A DNA stretch of 64,000 nucleotides, taken from Chloroflexota bacterium. GTDB lineage: Bacteria > Chloroflexota > UBA6077 > FW602-bin22 > CADDYW01. Made by a program: the position numbers and the translations under genes. Positions 37,021 through 46,524 of this stretch are shown piece after piece. The first letter of the stretch is position 1. Every line of letters starts with the position of its first letter. Location: the NCBI GenBank assembly GCA_902810745.1, contig CADDYW010000011.1:1-64000 (forward strand), written 5' to 3'. The notes beneath the pieces are model-generated. The model saw only the letters and a program-made list of their open reading frames with translations. It did not search any database and was not told the DNA's origin.

Positions 37021-38928
37021 GTGACCCTGGAGAGACACAAGCACACCCGAGTTACGCGACGACGTTTCGTGACCTTGAGTGGCATCGGCACCATTCTCGG
37101 AGCGTCATTGCTCAGTGCCTGTGGACGCACAGTGCCACGTGCTCCAGCGATGCAGGCGATCGAGCGAGAGACTGCAGTGCCTCCAACGGCCGCGACCAGC
37201 CCGACGTCGGTCGCGAGCCCGGCTGCCGACACGACGACGGATGCTCTTGCCAAGCTCAACTATCTGCACACCGATGGCCCGACGATCCGAGATAGCCAGG
37301 GCCGCGAGGTGACGCTCACCGGCCTGAACTGGTTCGGCATGGAAACCGAAACCCTCGCGCCGCACGGGCTCTGGGCACGTAAGTACGCGGATATGCTGGA
37401 TCAGATCGTTCAGCTTGGTTACAACTGCTTGCGTCTGCCGTTCTCGAACGAGCTCTTTGATCCGAATCTCCAGCCGAACGGCATAGATTTCTTCCTGAAC
37501 TCCGATCTCAAGGGTCTGAATGGACTTCAGATCATGGATAAGATCGTTGTCGAGGCGGGCAAACGAGGTCTGAAGATCATTCTCGACCAGCACCGACCGA
37601 CCACGGACAGTCAGTCATCCCTCTGGTACACAAGCGAGCTGACGACCGAGGAATGGATCGACCAGTGGCGGACGCTCGCCAGGCGCTATCTCGGCAACGA
37701 CGCGGTTATCGGGGCAGATCTACATAACGAGCCATCCGGTGACGCGACCTGGGGAAGCGGCGATCCACAGACGAGCTGGCCCCGAGCAGCCGAGGCCTGT
37801 GCAAACGAGATTCTGAAGGTCAACCCGCACTGGTTGATCTTCGTCGAAGGTGTCGAGAAGATTGTCGATAAATTCGGCAACGTCTTCGACTGGACCTGGC
37901 AGGGAGGGGAGCTCATCAACGCGCGGGTGCGGCCGATCAAGCTCGACGTCCCGAACCGCCTGGTCTATAGCGCGCACGATTATGGTCCATCGGTGTACGA
38001 CCAGGGATGGTTCAACGATCCGAAATTCCCCGAGAATCTGCCGGCCTTCTGGGATTTCCATTGGGGGTATCTCCAGAAGCAAGGCATCGCGCCAATCTTT
38101 GTCGGCGAGTTCGGTGGGCCGTCGGTCGGAAACGACAAAGACGGACTGTGGCAGCGAACCCTGGTCGACTACCTGAAGACCAACCGAATGCACTATACCT
38201 ACTGGGCGTTCAACGCGAACTCTGCTGACACCGGTGGAATTCTCCAGCCTGACTGGAAGAGCATCAACGATGCGAAGCAGGCGCTACTGCGGACGTACCA
38301 GGGCGGCATGATCGAGAACCGTGCGCCCGAGGTCGTCGATACGTCGGCCGTTCCGAAGGTCAGCACGCATCGTCTCCCGGTCAAGGCATTGCACTTCGAC
38401 AACACCGCGGTCGAGTGGACAACCATCCTCAAGCCCGAGCTCTACGTGATGAACAAGACCCTCGATCCGATGAATCTCGCCGATGTCGAGCTTCGGTACT
38501 GGTTTGCGCCGAACGGCGAGGCGGACCCGTCTGCTCACGTGGTCAGGATCGGGGGAACGTCTACAAAGGACTTTGGTAAGGTACTGTCCGCCGACCAGGT
38601 CAAAGCCGAGATCGTCGCCGACCCGAACGTCATGTACGCGGGCAACCCGGTCCTCTACGTCAGGGTCACATTCGCTCCGGGCGTCGTCGCGCCCAAGCGT
38701 GACTGTGTCGGCTTTGGACTGCAGGTCCAGAAGCGGAACGGCGGGCAGTACTATCAGCCCAGCCACTACAGCTACCGCGACTACCACTGGCCGTCCGAGT
38801 GGAAGCGCATCGGTCTCTACCAGGCGGGTAAGCTCGTCTGGGGTGTGGATCCACGAACTTATGAGGAGACCGAGGCGGCCAAGGACCGGGCACTTATGGC
38901 TCAGCGGGCGAAATACCTCACCAAGTAG
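37021..38928 (+). CDS. Tat-exported GH5-type cellulase-like lipoprotein with CBM3-like domain
   Basis: The product is 635 aa from GTG at 37021 (GGAGG 6 nt upstream; the TTG one codon earlier is too close). The signal has a twin-arginine motif, TRRRFVTLSG, and a lipobox LLSAC (Cys34). A Thr/Pro/Ala linker leads to a GH5 barrel (about 85-430) with acid/base Glu237 in HNEPSG and nucleophile Glu363 in VGEFGG. The C-terminal 170 residues resemble a CBM3 cellulose-binding beta-sandwich. It likely hydrolyses beta-1,4-glucan at the cell surface, for nutrition or for processing self-made polymer. Confidence 0.88.
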   Translation: MTLERHKHTRVTRRRFVTLSGIGTILGASLLSACGRTVPRAPAMQAIERETAVPPTAATSPTSVASPAADTTTDALAKLNYLHTDGPTIRDSQGREVTLTGLNWFGMETETLAPHGLWARKYADMLDQIVQLGYNCLRLPFSNELFDPNLQPNGIDFFLNSDLKGLNGLQIMDKIVVEAGKRGLKIILDQHRPTTDSQSSLWYTSELTTEEWIDQWRTLARRYLGNDAVIGADLHNEPSGDATWGSGDPQTSWPRAAEACANEILKVNPHWLIFVEGVEKIVDKFGNVFDWTWQGGELINARVRPIKLDVPNRLVYSAHDYGPSVYDQGWFNDPKFPENLPAFWDFHWGYLQKQGIAPIFVGEFGGPSVGNDKDGLWQRTLVDYLKTNRMHYTYWAFNANSADTGGILQPDWKSINDAKQALLRTYQGGMIENRAPEVVDTSAVPKVSTHRLPVKALHFDNTAVEWTTILKPELYVMNKTLDPMNLADVELRYWFAPNGEADPSAHVVRIGGTSTKDFGKVLSADQVKAEIVADPNVMYAGNPVLYVRVTFAPGVVAPKRDCVGFGLQVQKRNGGQYYQPSHYSYRDYHWPSEWKRIGLYQAGKLVWGVDPRTYEETEAAKDRALMAQRAKYLTK

Positions 38929-39042
38929 TGCCCGGCGCGTGATGAGAGGCCCGACAGGAGACGGTGTTGGAGTGCGATCCACCGGTCGCCGCGAATGCTG
39001 CTACTCTGTCGTGGCCTCCAATCAGTCATCGCACGCCCCTCA

Positions 39043-39981
39043 TCAATAGAGCGGAACGTTGCTCTGGAGCGTCTGGACGCCGGGAACCTGGCGCAAACTG
39101 ACGGTGAGCCAGGTTGCTGCCGCGTCGGTGATCGGTCCTTCGAAAAACACGCGCGCGAGCCGCTCCGTCGCGTGCGGGCCCACGTGAACGACGCCATCAT
39201 ACTGAGCCCAGCGCACGCGGTATGGCCGCTTCAGGTTATCTTCGGCCGAGAGCTGGGCCGTGGGATCGAAGCGAAAGACGAGATCCGTCGAGCGCTTGTT
39301 CTGAATCATCAGGTCCACCTGGATTCCCCCGAGGGCCGAGCTAGGCAACGGATCGGACAGGGAGAGCGCGACTGGGCCCGACGCGACGACCGTCGGGATC
39401 TGAGCGGCCAGCCGATCGACTGACGTCGTCGCGGCACCGTGCTCGGGAATCTTCCAGGATACCCGGCCAACACCAGGAGCTCGCTCGACCGTGACCGTGA
39501 GCGGCCAGGAGGTAGACGCAGCCACCGGTCCGGCGAAGAAAGCCTGGGTGAGCTGCACCGATTTTCCGGGCGCGAGCGTGACCGAACCGTTGTATGCCGC
39601 CCAGCGAAGGGGCCAGCTGGTCCCACGTGCGTCGACGAGCCGCACGTCGTAGGATGGGTCAAACGAGAACGTTAGCGGCGATGAACGGTGGTTCTCGATG
39701 ACGATGGTCGCGGTCACACCCCCCAGCGACGGCTGGCGATCGAAGGACGTCAACGCCAGGCGAACCGAAGGACCCGGCGTCGGCGCGGGGGTGGGCGTCG
39801 CCACGGGCGTTGCCGATGGCGTTTCAGTCGGCGGTAGCTGTATGATACGGGCTCGCGCTGTCGGCTCCGTGTCGGCCCGAGGTGGCTCTCCAATGATGCC
39901 TAGCAGAACCCCGACGCCCAGTGTGGCGGCCGCCGCGCATCCAATGATAATCAGGATGACCCTTTTGAGAGGTGGATTCAT
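39043..39981 (-). CDS. Membrane-anchored protein with two Ig-like modules (312 aa)
   Basis: An N-terminal membrane helix (about 6-30) is followed by a Thr/Pro linker (about 35-72) and two homologous beta-sandwich modules of about 110 residues. The modules match each other around FSFDPSYDVRLVDARG...PLRWAAYNGSV and FRFDPTAQLSAED...YRVRWAQYDGVV, each ending in FF(A/E)GP. It looks like a duplicated, exported domain similar to proteinase-inhibitor/Ig-like surface modules. ATG at 39981 has AGGAGG 7 nt upstream. It is the downstream end of a minus-strand series of repeat proteins. Confidence 0.78.
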   Translation of the reverse strand: MNPPLKRVILIIIGCAAAATLGVGVLLGIIGEPPRADTEPTARARIIQLPPTETPSATPVATPTPAPTPGPSVRLALTSFDRQPSLGGVTATIVIENHRSSPLTFSFDPSYDVRLVDARGTSWPLRWAAYNGSVTLAPGKSVQLTQAFFAGPVAASTSWPLTVTVERAPGVGRVSWKIPEHGAATTSVDRLAAQIPTVVASGPVALSLSDPLPSSALGGIQVDLMIQNKRSTDLVFRFDPTAQLSAEDNLKRPYRVRWAQYDGVVHVGPHATERLARVFFEGPITDAAATWLTVSLRQVPGVQTLQSNVPLY

Positions 39982-40002
39982 GAGTATTCCTCCTGTGAGC
40001 CC

Positions 40003-41592
40003 TCACCGGCGTGCCGGAGAACTGCCCACGATGGTGAACGTGGATGTCGCGTGCGCGCTGCTCTGAGTGCCGGTCGCCTCGAGCGTCACTGTCCCCGACA
40101 GGGCGCGGGGAATCATGAGCTGCCCGGCGTGGTGGATTGCCCCGTTATCGTCGGTGGTGAGAGTCGCGGCGAGCCCGGTACCGGTCGGGCCCCGAATTGC
40201 GATCTGCACGGTTTCGTCTGGCGCGAAGCCGCCGCCGTCGAAGGTCACCCGCGTTCCAGCCGGACCCGCCGCCGGGGCCGGAGCAAACCACGGACTGAGA
40301 GGGATCACGGCGAAGGTCACCGACGTGGAGGTCCTGCTATGCTCTCCTTCGGCGGTGACTGGCACCTTGCCCGCGGGCATGTTCTTCGGGATCTGGATCG
40401 TGCTGGCCGCCGTGATCCGTCCCTTCCCGTCCGTGTGAGCCAGGAAGCTCAGAGCCTGCTGCCCATTGCCAAGCTCGAGATGGATCGTCTCATCCTTCGC
40501 GAACCCCTGTCCCTTCACGTGAACGACCGTTCCAGGCGGCCCGGCGTAGCGCGATAGCTCGAGGAGAGGCGTGAACGGCCGAACCGTCAAGGTAGTCGTC
40601 GCCGTGGCCTGACTCGACGTTCCAACTGCGATGACGGTCATCTTTCCAATCCGATCGAACGGGATCTCGAACGCCGGGTTTGCCTGGAACGTCCCGTGTG
40701 TGTCGACTGTTGCCAGCGCAACCGGTCGTCCACCGATCGAGTCGAGAAAGATGGCTACGCGCTCCCCGGGCACGAAGTCGTGGCCGAACACGCCCACGTC
40801 CTGTTCCGGTTGGGGTGTGTAGCTGGACAGCGACACCCAGGGCGAAAGAGAGAGAACGCTGAATGGCACTCGCACTGGAGCGCGACTGGTGCGCCCCACG
40901 AGCAGGAACGCGTGCTGCCCTGGCGCTGACATCGGGACGGCGACACCGCTCACGTGAACGACGCCGATCTGATCAGCAGTGAAGTGCGCCAGGACTGGAC
41001 TATCGAGCGAGTCGAAATAGACCTCGACCTGCTCGCGTGGGGCGAACCCCCCGCCGCTGAAGCTTACGAGACTCATTGGCTTGCCTGAGTAGGTGGTTGG
41101 CTGCGCTCCGGGTGGGCTGCCCTCCAGCTCGAACTGAGCCTGAGCGCGCCGATGGCTCGTCAGGCCTTCGACCTCGAATCTCTGCGGGCCGTTTGGCCAG
41201 GTATCGGCAACGCGAATGACGACTCCGCTGAAGTTGCCGTGCTCGTCCGCGTTCGGGGTGGCGATCACGGTGGGGGGACCAGAGAGATTCAGCTTGGATA
41301 CACGCAGCTTCTCCTTTGGCTGAAAGCCCAGCCCGGAGGCGACGACGACCGAGCGACGGGTTACGCGCCCGGCATTCAGCAACAGCGTCGGGGCCACAGC
41401 CGGCGTCGGCGTTGGCGACGCGATCGACGTTTCGGGGGAAGGTGTCGCCGTGCTCGTACGGATGGTCGGCGACAGGGCTACCGGGACCCGCGGCAGGGGC
41501 TCGGTCGGGCCAGCTGACGAGTGGGTGAGGAGCCAGGCGAGATAGCCCGCGACCACGGCTATGACTCCGATCCAGAGAGCTTTTCGCCGCAT
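40003..41592 (-). CDS. Membrane-anchored protein with five IPT/TIG-like repeats (529 aa)
   Basis: A single N-terminal membrane helix (about 5-24) and a Thr/Pro linker (about 30-68) lead to five beta-repeats of about 80-90 residues at roughly 83-159, 170-248, 255-336, 344-428 and 436-521. Each has a G-x-G/D-F-x-P/K-x-E-x-(V/I) strand (GLGFQPKEKL, GGGFAPREQVEV, GHDFVPGERVAI, GQGFAKDETIHL, GGGFAPDETVQI) followed by a D-x-x-G-x-F turn. The pattern fits exported Ig-like/IPT adhesin modules. It lies 21 nt upstream of the two-module gene and is a clear relative of the next protein at 41807-43324. Function unknown; possibly glycan binding. Confidence 0.82.
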   Translation of the reverse strand: MRRKALWIGVIAVVAGYLAWLLTHSSAGPTEPLPRVPVALSPTIRTSTATPSPETSIASPTPTPAVAPTLLLNAGRVTRRSVVVASGLGFQPKEKLRVSKLNLSGPPTVIATPNADEHGNFSGVVIRVADTWPNGPQRFEVEGLTSHRRAQAQFELEGSPPGAQPTTYSGKPMSLVSFSGGGFAPREQVEVYFDSLDSPVLAHFTADQIGVVHVSGVAVPMSAPGQHAFLLVGRTSRAPVRVPFSVLSLSPWVSLSSYTPQPEQDVGVFGHDFVPGERVAIFLDSIGGRPVALATVDTHGTFQANPAFEIPFDRIGKMTVIAVGTSSQATATTTLTVRPFTPLLELSRYAGPPGTVVHVKGQGFAKDETIHLELGNGQQALSFLAHTDGKGRITAASTIQIPKNMPAGKVPVTAEGEHSRTSTSVTFAVIPLSPWFAPAPAAGPAGTRVTFDGGGFAPDETVQIAIRGPTGTGLAATLTTDDNGAIHHAGQLMIPRALSGTVTLEATGTQSSAHATSTFTIVGSSPARR

Positions 41593-41806
41593 CGGTCGAT
41601 CTCCCCCTGTCGTCCTGCTGCTCGATGGTCGTCCGCGGCCTCCGGGACGATCCGGTAGAGCCGAATCGCCCCGAGGACCGAGCGATTTCGATCGCTTCGA
41701 GCGTGACCGCGACCCATCCCGCGTTCACCTGACGGGAAGGACGCCTCGGGTTGAAGCGTCGCGCCCGCCGGTGCGAGAACCGCCAGTAGATCCCCCGGTT
41801 GACAAC

Positions 41807-43324
41807 CTAACCTGCCTGGCCGGACTGATCGGATCCGGCAGCCGGAGCCTCGGGTGGCGGAGCTACCGGTGTTGGCGTTGGCAGTGGCTGCGACGTTGCC
41901 GCTGCCGGGTTGCTGTCGTATGGACAGTGAAACGGCGTCGGGGTTGGACCCGGCGCGAGCGGCACGTTGGTATCTGGTGCCATGACCTGCATCTTTGCTG
42001 TCGCGGGAACCTGACTCTTGTTGCCGAGCAACGTGAACACGATCTGACCGGCCTGCAGGCTCGGCGACAGCGTATAAGACCCGGCCGCTCCGAAGTTCCC
42101 ATTGGCGTCCGTCAGGAAGCACGAGACCATATCGCCCTGGCTCTGCTGGGTTCGTCCGACGTAGACGTGGACAATTTCGTCGCGCGCCCAGCCGGTCCCG
42201 TAGAACGTCACCGTCGTTCCGGGACGTCCTCCGTAGGTACTCGTCTCGGCCAGCGGCGTGTAGGGCAGCACGTCGATGCTTACCGTCGACGGCGCCTGGC
42301 TCTGCTCGCCAATGGCGATGAATGTGTTCTTGCCTTTGAGCTCGAACGGAATCGTGAATGGCGCCGCGTTCTTGAACGAGCCAGTCCCATCGGCCTGGAT
42401 GACTGCGACGGGTGGGCTCTGCACGCTGTTGAGGTGAAGCAGCACCCGCTCGTTCGGGCCAAACCCCTTTCCGCTGAACGTGAGCGTGGAGTCGGCGCGC
42501 GTAGCGTACGTGTTCACCGTGATCGTCGGGTACAGATTCAGCATCAGGAACCCGACGGTGACCGGCGATTGGCTCTTCTGTCCGACAAAGATGAAAGCGT
42601 TGTTGCCAATCGCACCGAACGGAACGCTGAGGCTATCCTGGCGGACGTTGCCAGCCTGGTCGGTGTGCACGGTTGCGATCGCGGGCGATGCCAGGCTGTT
42701 GAAGTAGATCTTCACCACCTCGTCGGGTGCAAAGCCCTTGAGGGAATAGGCGATCACATCGCCTGGCTTTCCGACCTGCGTTCCAAAGGTGACCTGGGGG
42801 CTGTTCGCCGCGACGGTTCCCGTTGCCATCGCCTGCTTTCCGCCATTGTGCTGCTGCGCGATGACGAGGAACGGGCCCGAGACGAAATCGCTCGGTAGGG
42901 TCAGATTAAAACCGCCAAAGCTGCCGCTTTTGTCAGCCTGGACGAATCCCAGGGCCTTACCTTGATCGTCCTTCGTGTGCTTCAAGGTGAGGTCGATCGT
43001 CGTTCCCGGATCGAATCCAGACCCGGTGACACCAATCGTCGAGCCAGGCCGGGCGCTGGAGGGATTGAGTAGAACGAGCGGTGTGTGGCTCGTCACGAGC
43101 TGACTCACCGCGATGGGCGTCGGCGTCGGGCCACTCATGGTGGGCGTTGCCGCTGCCGTCGCCTGCGAGGCGACTTGATTCGCCGAGGGGGTCGTCAGCA
43201 GTGCCGTCGAAGGAGGCGGCGTGCTGCTGCTGGATGTCCATGGCAGGGACAGTCCGGACCCCGCCAGCGCGCCGAGAAGCGATACAACTGTGATGACTCC
43301 GAGCACAACGAGCAGTTTGCGCAT
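41807..43324 (-). CDS. Membrane-anchored protein with four IPT/TIG-like repeats and Pro-rich tail (505 aa)
   Basis: The N-terminal membrane helix (about 4-27) is followed by a Ser/Thr/Pro linker and four repeats (about 84-173, 178-259, 268-349, 356-448) with the same strand motif: GSGFDPGTTIDL, LKGFAPDEVVKIYF, GKGFGPNERVLLHL, GTGWARDEIVHVY. The C-terminal 55 residues are Pro/Thr/Ala-rich. Repeats 2 and 3 are nearly interchangeable in layout with repeats of the 529-aa protein, so the genes are paralogues. The 214-nt gap to that gene contains no further gene. ATG at 43324 has AGGAGAACG-type purines upstream. Confidence 0.82.
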   Translation of the reverse strand: MRKLLVVLGVITVVSLLGALAGSGLSLPWTSSSSTPPPSTALLTTPSANQVASQATAAATPTMSGPTPTPIAVSQLVTSHTPLVLLNPSSARPGSTIGVTGSGFDPGTTIDLTLKHTKDDQGKALGFVQADKSGSFGGFNLTLPSDFVSGPFLVIAQQHNGGKQAMATGTVAANSPQVTFGTQVGKPGDVIAYSLKGFAPDEVVKIYFNSLASPAIATVHTDQAGNVRQDSLSVPFGAIGNNAFIFVGQKSQSPVTVGFLMLNLYPTITVNTYATRADSTLTFSGKGFGPNERVLLHLNSVQSPPVAVIQADGTGSFKNAAPFTIPFELKGKNTFIAIGEQSQAPSTVSIDVLPYTPLAETSTYGGRPGTTVTFYGTGWARDEIVHVYVGRTQQSQGDMVSCFLTDANGNFGAAGSYTLSPSLQAGQIVFTLLGNKSQVPATAKMQVMAPDTNVPLAPGPTPTPFHCPYDSNPAAATSQPLPTPTPVAPPPEAPAAGSDQSGQAG

Positions 43325-43360
43325 GATCGTTCTCCTTCGGATCGGCCAGCGCCGACGACG

Positions 43361-44959
43361 TCAGCTACTTGGCTCCGGCTTGATCACCTGCCGCACCTCG
43401 AGCTCCACGTCGCCCTCCTCGAACCGCGCAAGCAGTCGCGAATGGTTGTACGCATCCAGGGCAAGCTGTTCGTTGTTCAGGCCGAAGATGTAGTGCAGCT
43501 TGTTCGACAGCACCAGATAGTCCAGGCTCTGCCAGCTGTCGTGGAGCAGCTTGTCCTTGATCGCCGGGTCCGCCGCGATCTTCCAGTGCGAGTGCGCAAA
43601 TGGATAGGTCGGTGCGTTACCGTTCGGCTCGTGGAGATCGACCCAGAGGTCATCGTCGATGAGTACCATCGCGTTCGAAGGGATGTTCTGGCGAATGAAG
43701 GCAAGCTGGTCGACCTGAAGTCTCGTCTGGTCGACCAGATATTCGTCGTGAGACTGTGCCACGAAGCCGACTACCATTGCAATCAATGCCACCGTTGCCA
43801 AGGTCGCTCCCAGGATCCGGGGCGATGCGTTCGCCAGTCGGGCCAGGAGCAGACCAACGTTAAGGGCAAGAAATGGCAAAACCGGTACCACGTAGAAATC
43901 GATCATCACGCTTCCACGAATGAGGTAGATCGTGAAGGCGATCGAGAGCAGGCTCGCGACCAGGGTATTCCGATGGCGCTCGCGGTTGCTCAGGCCAATC
44001 ACCAGATTGATGATGGTTGCAAGGACACCCGCGACGATGATCAGGGGATCCTTGTTCCACCATTTGCCCCAGAAGTACTGCCAGAACTGACTATCGGCGT
44101 TCAGAATGCTGCCGCCGTGGCGGCTGATCTGCCAGAGGAGGGTTGAGATCAGCGAGACGTGGGCGCCCGGCGCGCCATTTCCGACGATTGCCGAGCCAGC
44201 GGGAAAGAATTCACCTTTCAGGAGCGCATAGAGCGGATAGAGCGAAATCAGCATCGCTGCGGCCGCGGTCCAACCGGCGATGGAAAAGCGCGCCTGGTAG
44301 GTCTCACGCACCCGGTGGTACAGGACGTAGCCGAGGACTGGCGCGAAGAAAAGCGCGTTCTCTTTGCAGAGCGTCGCCATGCCAAAGCAGAAGCCGCTTG
44401 CCAGGAGCGGCACGATGCGTCGGGATTCTTGAGTCAGGAGATCCAGGGCGAGAAGGAGCCAAAAGACCATGATATTGTCCAGCAGCACCATGCGCTGGTA
44501 ATAGATCTCGAGTGGCGAAAGAGTAAAGGCGACCGACGTTGCAATCGCCGCGAAGTGGCTCCCCATCATGCGATAGGCGATCCGATAGAGAAGCACCGTC
44601 GAGCCGATATCGAGCAGAAGCATGAGGACCCGCGCGCTGTTGATCGCCATCCCGAACGTGAGGAAGTGACGCGGAAGGATAAACTCCCAGATCGCGATCA
44701 GCAGCCAACCGGCGGGGGCGTGGTCATAGAAGTAGGTGTATGGCGCAAGCTGTCCCTCGCGGAGCACGGCCCAGGCCTGTTCCAGGTAGATCCCCTCGTC
44801 GCCGAGATAGAGCGGATAGTGAAACATGTTGTAGGCGTGCGTGATCGCTGCCAGGAGCGCGGCAGTCATGAGGCCGTACTCCTCCGCCAACGCCCTGATC
44901 GAATCGCCCAGCGTCCGCTCCGCGCGTTCTGATGTGGTCTGGGGATCGACGTGCTGCAT
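43361..44959 (-). CDS. GT39-type (ArnT/PMT-like) membrane glycosyltransferase
   Basis: The product is 532 aa from ATG at 44959 (AAGGAG 6 nt upstream). About eleven membrane helices are predicted. The first extracytoplasmic loop has YLGDEGIYLEQAW with the acidic pair typical of GT-C enzymes, followed by YFYDHAPAGWLL; a hydrophilic C-terminal domain of about 120 residues follows the last helix. GT39/ArnT-like enzymes use polyprenyl-phosphate sugars to glycosylate proteins or lipids outside the cytoplasm. It is directly downstream of a GT2 enzyme and upstream of the IPT-repeat proteins, which are attractive acceptors (inference). Confidence 0.85.
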   Translation of the reverse strand: MQHVDPQTTSERAERTLGDSIRALAEEYGLMTAALLAAITHAYNMFHYPLYLGDEGIYLEQAWAVLREGQLAPYTYFYDHAPAGWLLIAIWEFILPRHFLTFGMAINSARVLMLLLDIGSTVLLYRIAYRMMGSHFAAIATSVAFTLSPLEIYYQRMVLLDNIMVFWLLLALDLLTQESRRIVPLLASGFCFGMATLCKENALFFAPVLGYVLYHRVRETYQARFSIAGWTAAAAMLISLYPLYALLKGEFFPAGSAIVGNGAPGAHVSLISTLLWQISRHGGSILNADSQFWQYFWGKWWNKDPLIIVAGVLATIINLVIGLSNRERHRNTLVASLLSIAFTIYLIRGSVMIDFYVVPVLPFLALNVGLLLARLANASPRILGATLATVALIAMVVGFVAQSHDEYLVDQTRLQVDQLAFIRQNIPSNAMVLIDDDLWVDLHEPNGNAPTYPFAHSHWKIAADPAIKDKLLHDSWQSLDYLVLSNKLHYIFGLNNEQLALDAYNHSRLLARFEEGDVELEVRQVIKPEPSS

Positions 44960-44982
44960 CGCTGGCTCCTTGATGGGATGGG

Positions 44983-46254
44983 TCAGATGGTTCGATCGGC
45001 ACGGTGCGCGCCGATATGTTTCGTCTTCTCCCAGTTGTTGACGCCACGGATCTGCCGGATCATCGCCCGGAGGGCGGCGTAGGCCAGCACCCACTGGTAG
45101 GGCATGTACACCGCGCCCATCGTCAACGGAACAGTGATGGGCGGGTGAAGGTTGTGTGCCTGGCAAAACTCGTATAGCCCCACCACGCTGATAAGGTAGT
45201 GGGCGAGGACCAGGTACGACGGTAGAAGCAGTAGCATGGCGATGCCGACAGACGTTCGCACGTTGAACATCATCCAGACCGACACGGGCAGGTACAGCGC
45301 CAGCGCCGCCTGGAACATCGGAAATGCAAGCGTGTAGACGGCCAGAAACTTCTGGTAGAACGTGCGGAGCTTTCGCCACTCACCCTTTCCCAGCGTCTGC
45401 AGGAAGCCCTGGCTCCAGCGCGTCCGCTGACGCACGAAGTGACCGAGGGTCGGCGGCGTCTCTTCCTTGGTCACGTATCGGTCGTCATAGACGACTCGGA
45501 CCCGCTCCCCGCGCGCGCTGAGCCGGATGCCCATGTCGGCATCCTCGGTCAGGTTGTGCTCGTCCCAGCCGCCTAGCTCCTCGAGAAGCTCTCGCCGAAA
45601 GAAGACGGTATTTCCGCCCAGCGGAATCATGCCCGCGCTGGCATGAAAGTGGAGGCGCGATTTGAACCAGAAATAGTATTCCAGGACGTTCAGCGTCGAA
45701 TACCACGACGAATCGTAGTCCATCAGCTGGACCCCGCACTGCACTGCCCGCACCCGCTCTCGGAGCATGACCGTATTGACGATGTTGAAAATATCCGGGT
45801 GGATCTCATCCTCGGCGTCGAAGATCGTCACGACGTCGCCTCTGGACTGAGCGAAACCGACGTTGAGGCCGTGTGGCTTATTGATCGGCTGGTCGTCGAA
45901 GGCGATGACTCGCGCATTCGTGTGCCCATCGCGTGCGAGCTGCTCGATCTTTTCGCGGGCACGCTCGATCGTCCCGGTATCGTTGATCTCGCAGATGACG
46001 ATGATCTCCAGGAGTCCGGGTGGGTAGTTGGCCCGCGCCACGCGGCCGATGGTCTCCTGGATGACCTCTTCTTCGTGCCGAGCGGGAAGCAGGACCGTGA
46101 ACGATAGCTGCTGGGGCTCGAAGGATGCCGGTGCTGCTGCCGCGTCGTATGCCTCTGGCTGATCCCAGGTGTAGATCATCAGATAGACGGTGTAACCAGC
46201 CTGGATCGCTATGATGATCGAGAAGACGAGTGCCGCCGTGACGATCATGCTCAT
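44983..46254 (-). CDS. Membrane GT2 glycosyltransferase (cellulose/hyaluronan-synthase-like)
   Basis: The product is 423 aa. One N-terminal membrane helix, the GT-A domain (about 50-270) and several C-terminal helices are visible. Processive-type motifs are present: FTVLLPARHEEE, FDAEDEIHPD (metal-binding acidic residues), NLTEDADMG (TED catalytic base) and QRTRWSQG (QxxRW). It could make a beta-linked polysaccharide or a polyprenyl-linked sugar for the adjacent GT39 enzyme. ATG at 46254; a second in-frame ATG two codons later has better spacing to GAGGA. Confidence 0.88.
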   Translation of the reverse strand: MSMIVTAALVFSIIIAIQAGYTVYLMIYTWDQPEAYDAAAAPASFEPQQLSFTVLLPARHEEEVIQETIGRVARANYPPGLLEIIVICEINDTGTIERAREKIEQLARDGHTNARVIAFDDQPINKPHGLNVGFAQSRGDVVTIFDAEDEIHPDIFNIVNTVMLRERVRAVQCGVQLMDYDSSWYSTLNVLEYYFWFKSRLHFHASAGMIPLGGNTVFFRRELLEELGGWDEHNLTEDADMGIRLSARGERVRVVYDDRYVTKEETPPTLGHFVRQRTRWSQGFLQTLGKGEWRKLRTFYQKFLAVYTLAFPMFQAALALYLPVSVWMMFNVRTSVGIAMLLLLPSYLVLAHYLISVVGLYEFCQAHNLHPPITVPLTMGAVYMPYQWVLAYAALRAMIRQIRGVNNWEKTKHIGAHRADRTI

Positions 46255-46524
46255 CTCGTCCTCGCCTAAATGACCTGACGGGACAGGAATCAGTCGCAGG
46301 CAGATGGATAGATGGTTTGGTAGAGCATCATGCGTGCCCCTGGCGTCGACGCGGGGCCGCGGATGGCGACGCGCGCTCGATCCGTGGGATCACGGGGGTA
46401 TTCGCCAGGGACGCGTGGTCTGGTACCACCCTGCGCACCGGAGCGTGGGAGTGAGACGCACCAGTACGCCCGTTGGAGTGGCGTGGTTTTTGCGCAAGCG
46501 CGGCTCGTCGGGCGGGAGACATCA

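Noticed and set aside
41561-42898. 445-residue plus-strand frame opposite the four-repeat protein
   Set aside because: Low-complexity Arg/Val/Asp-rich antisense of a clear repeat protein.
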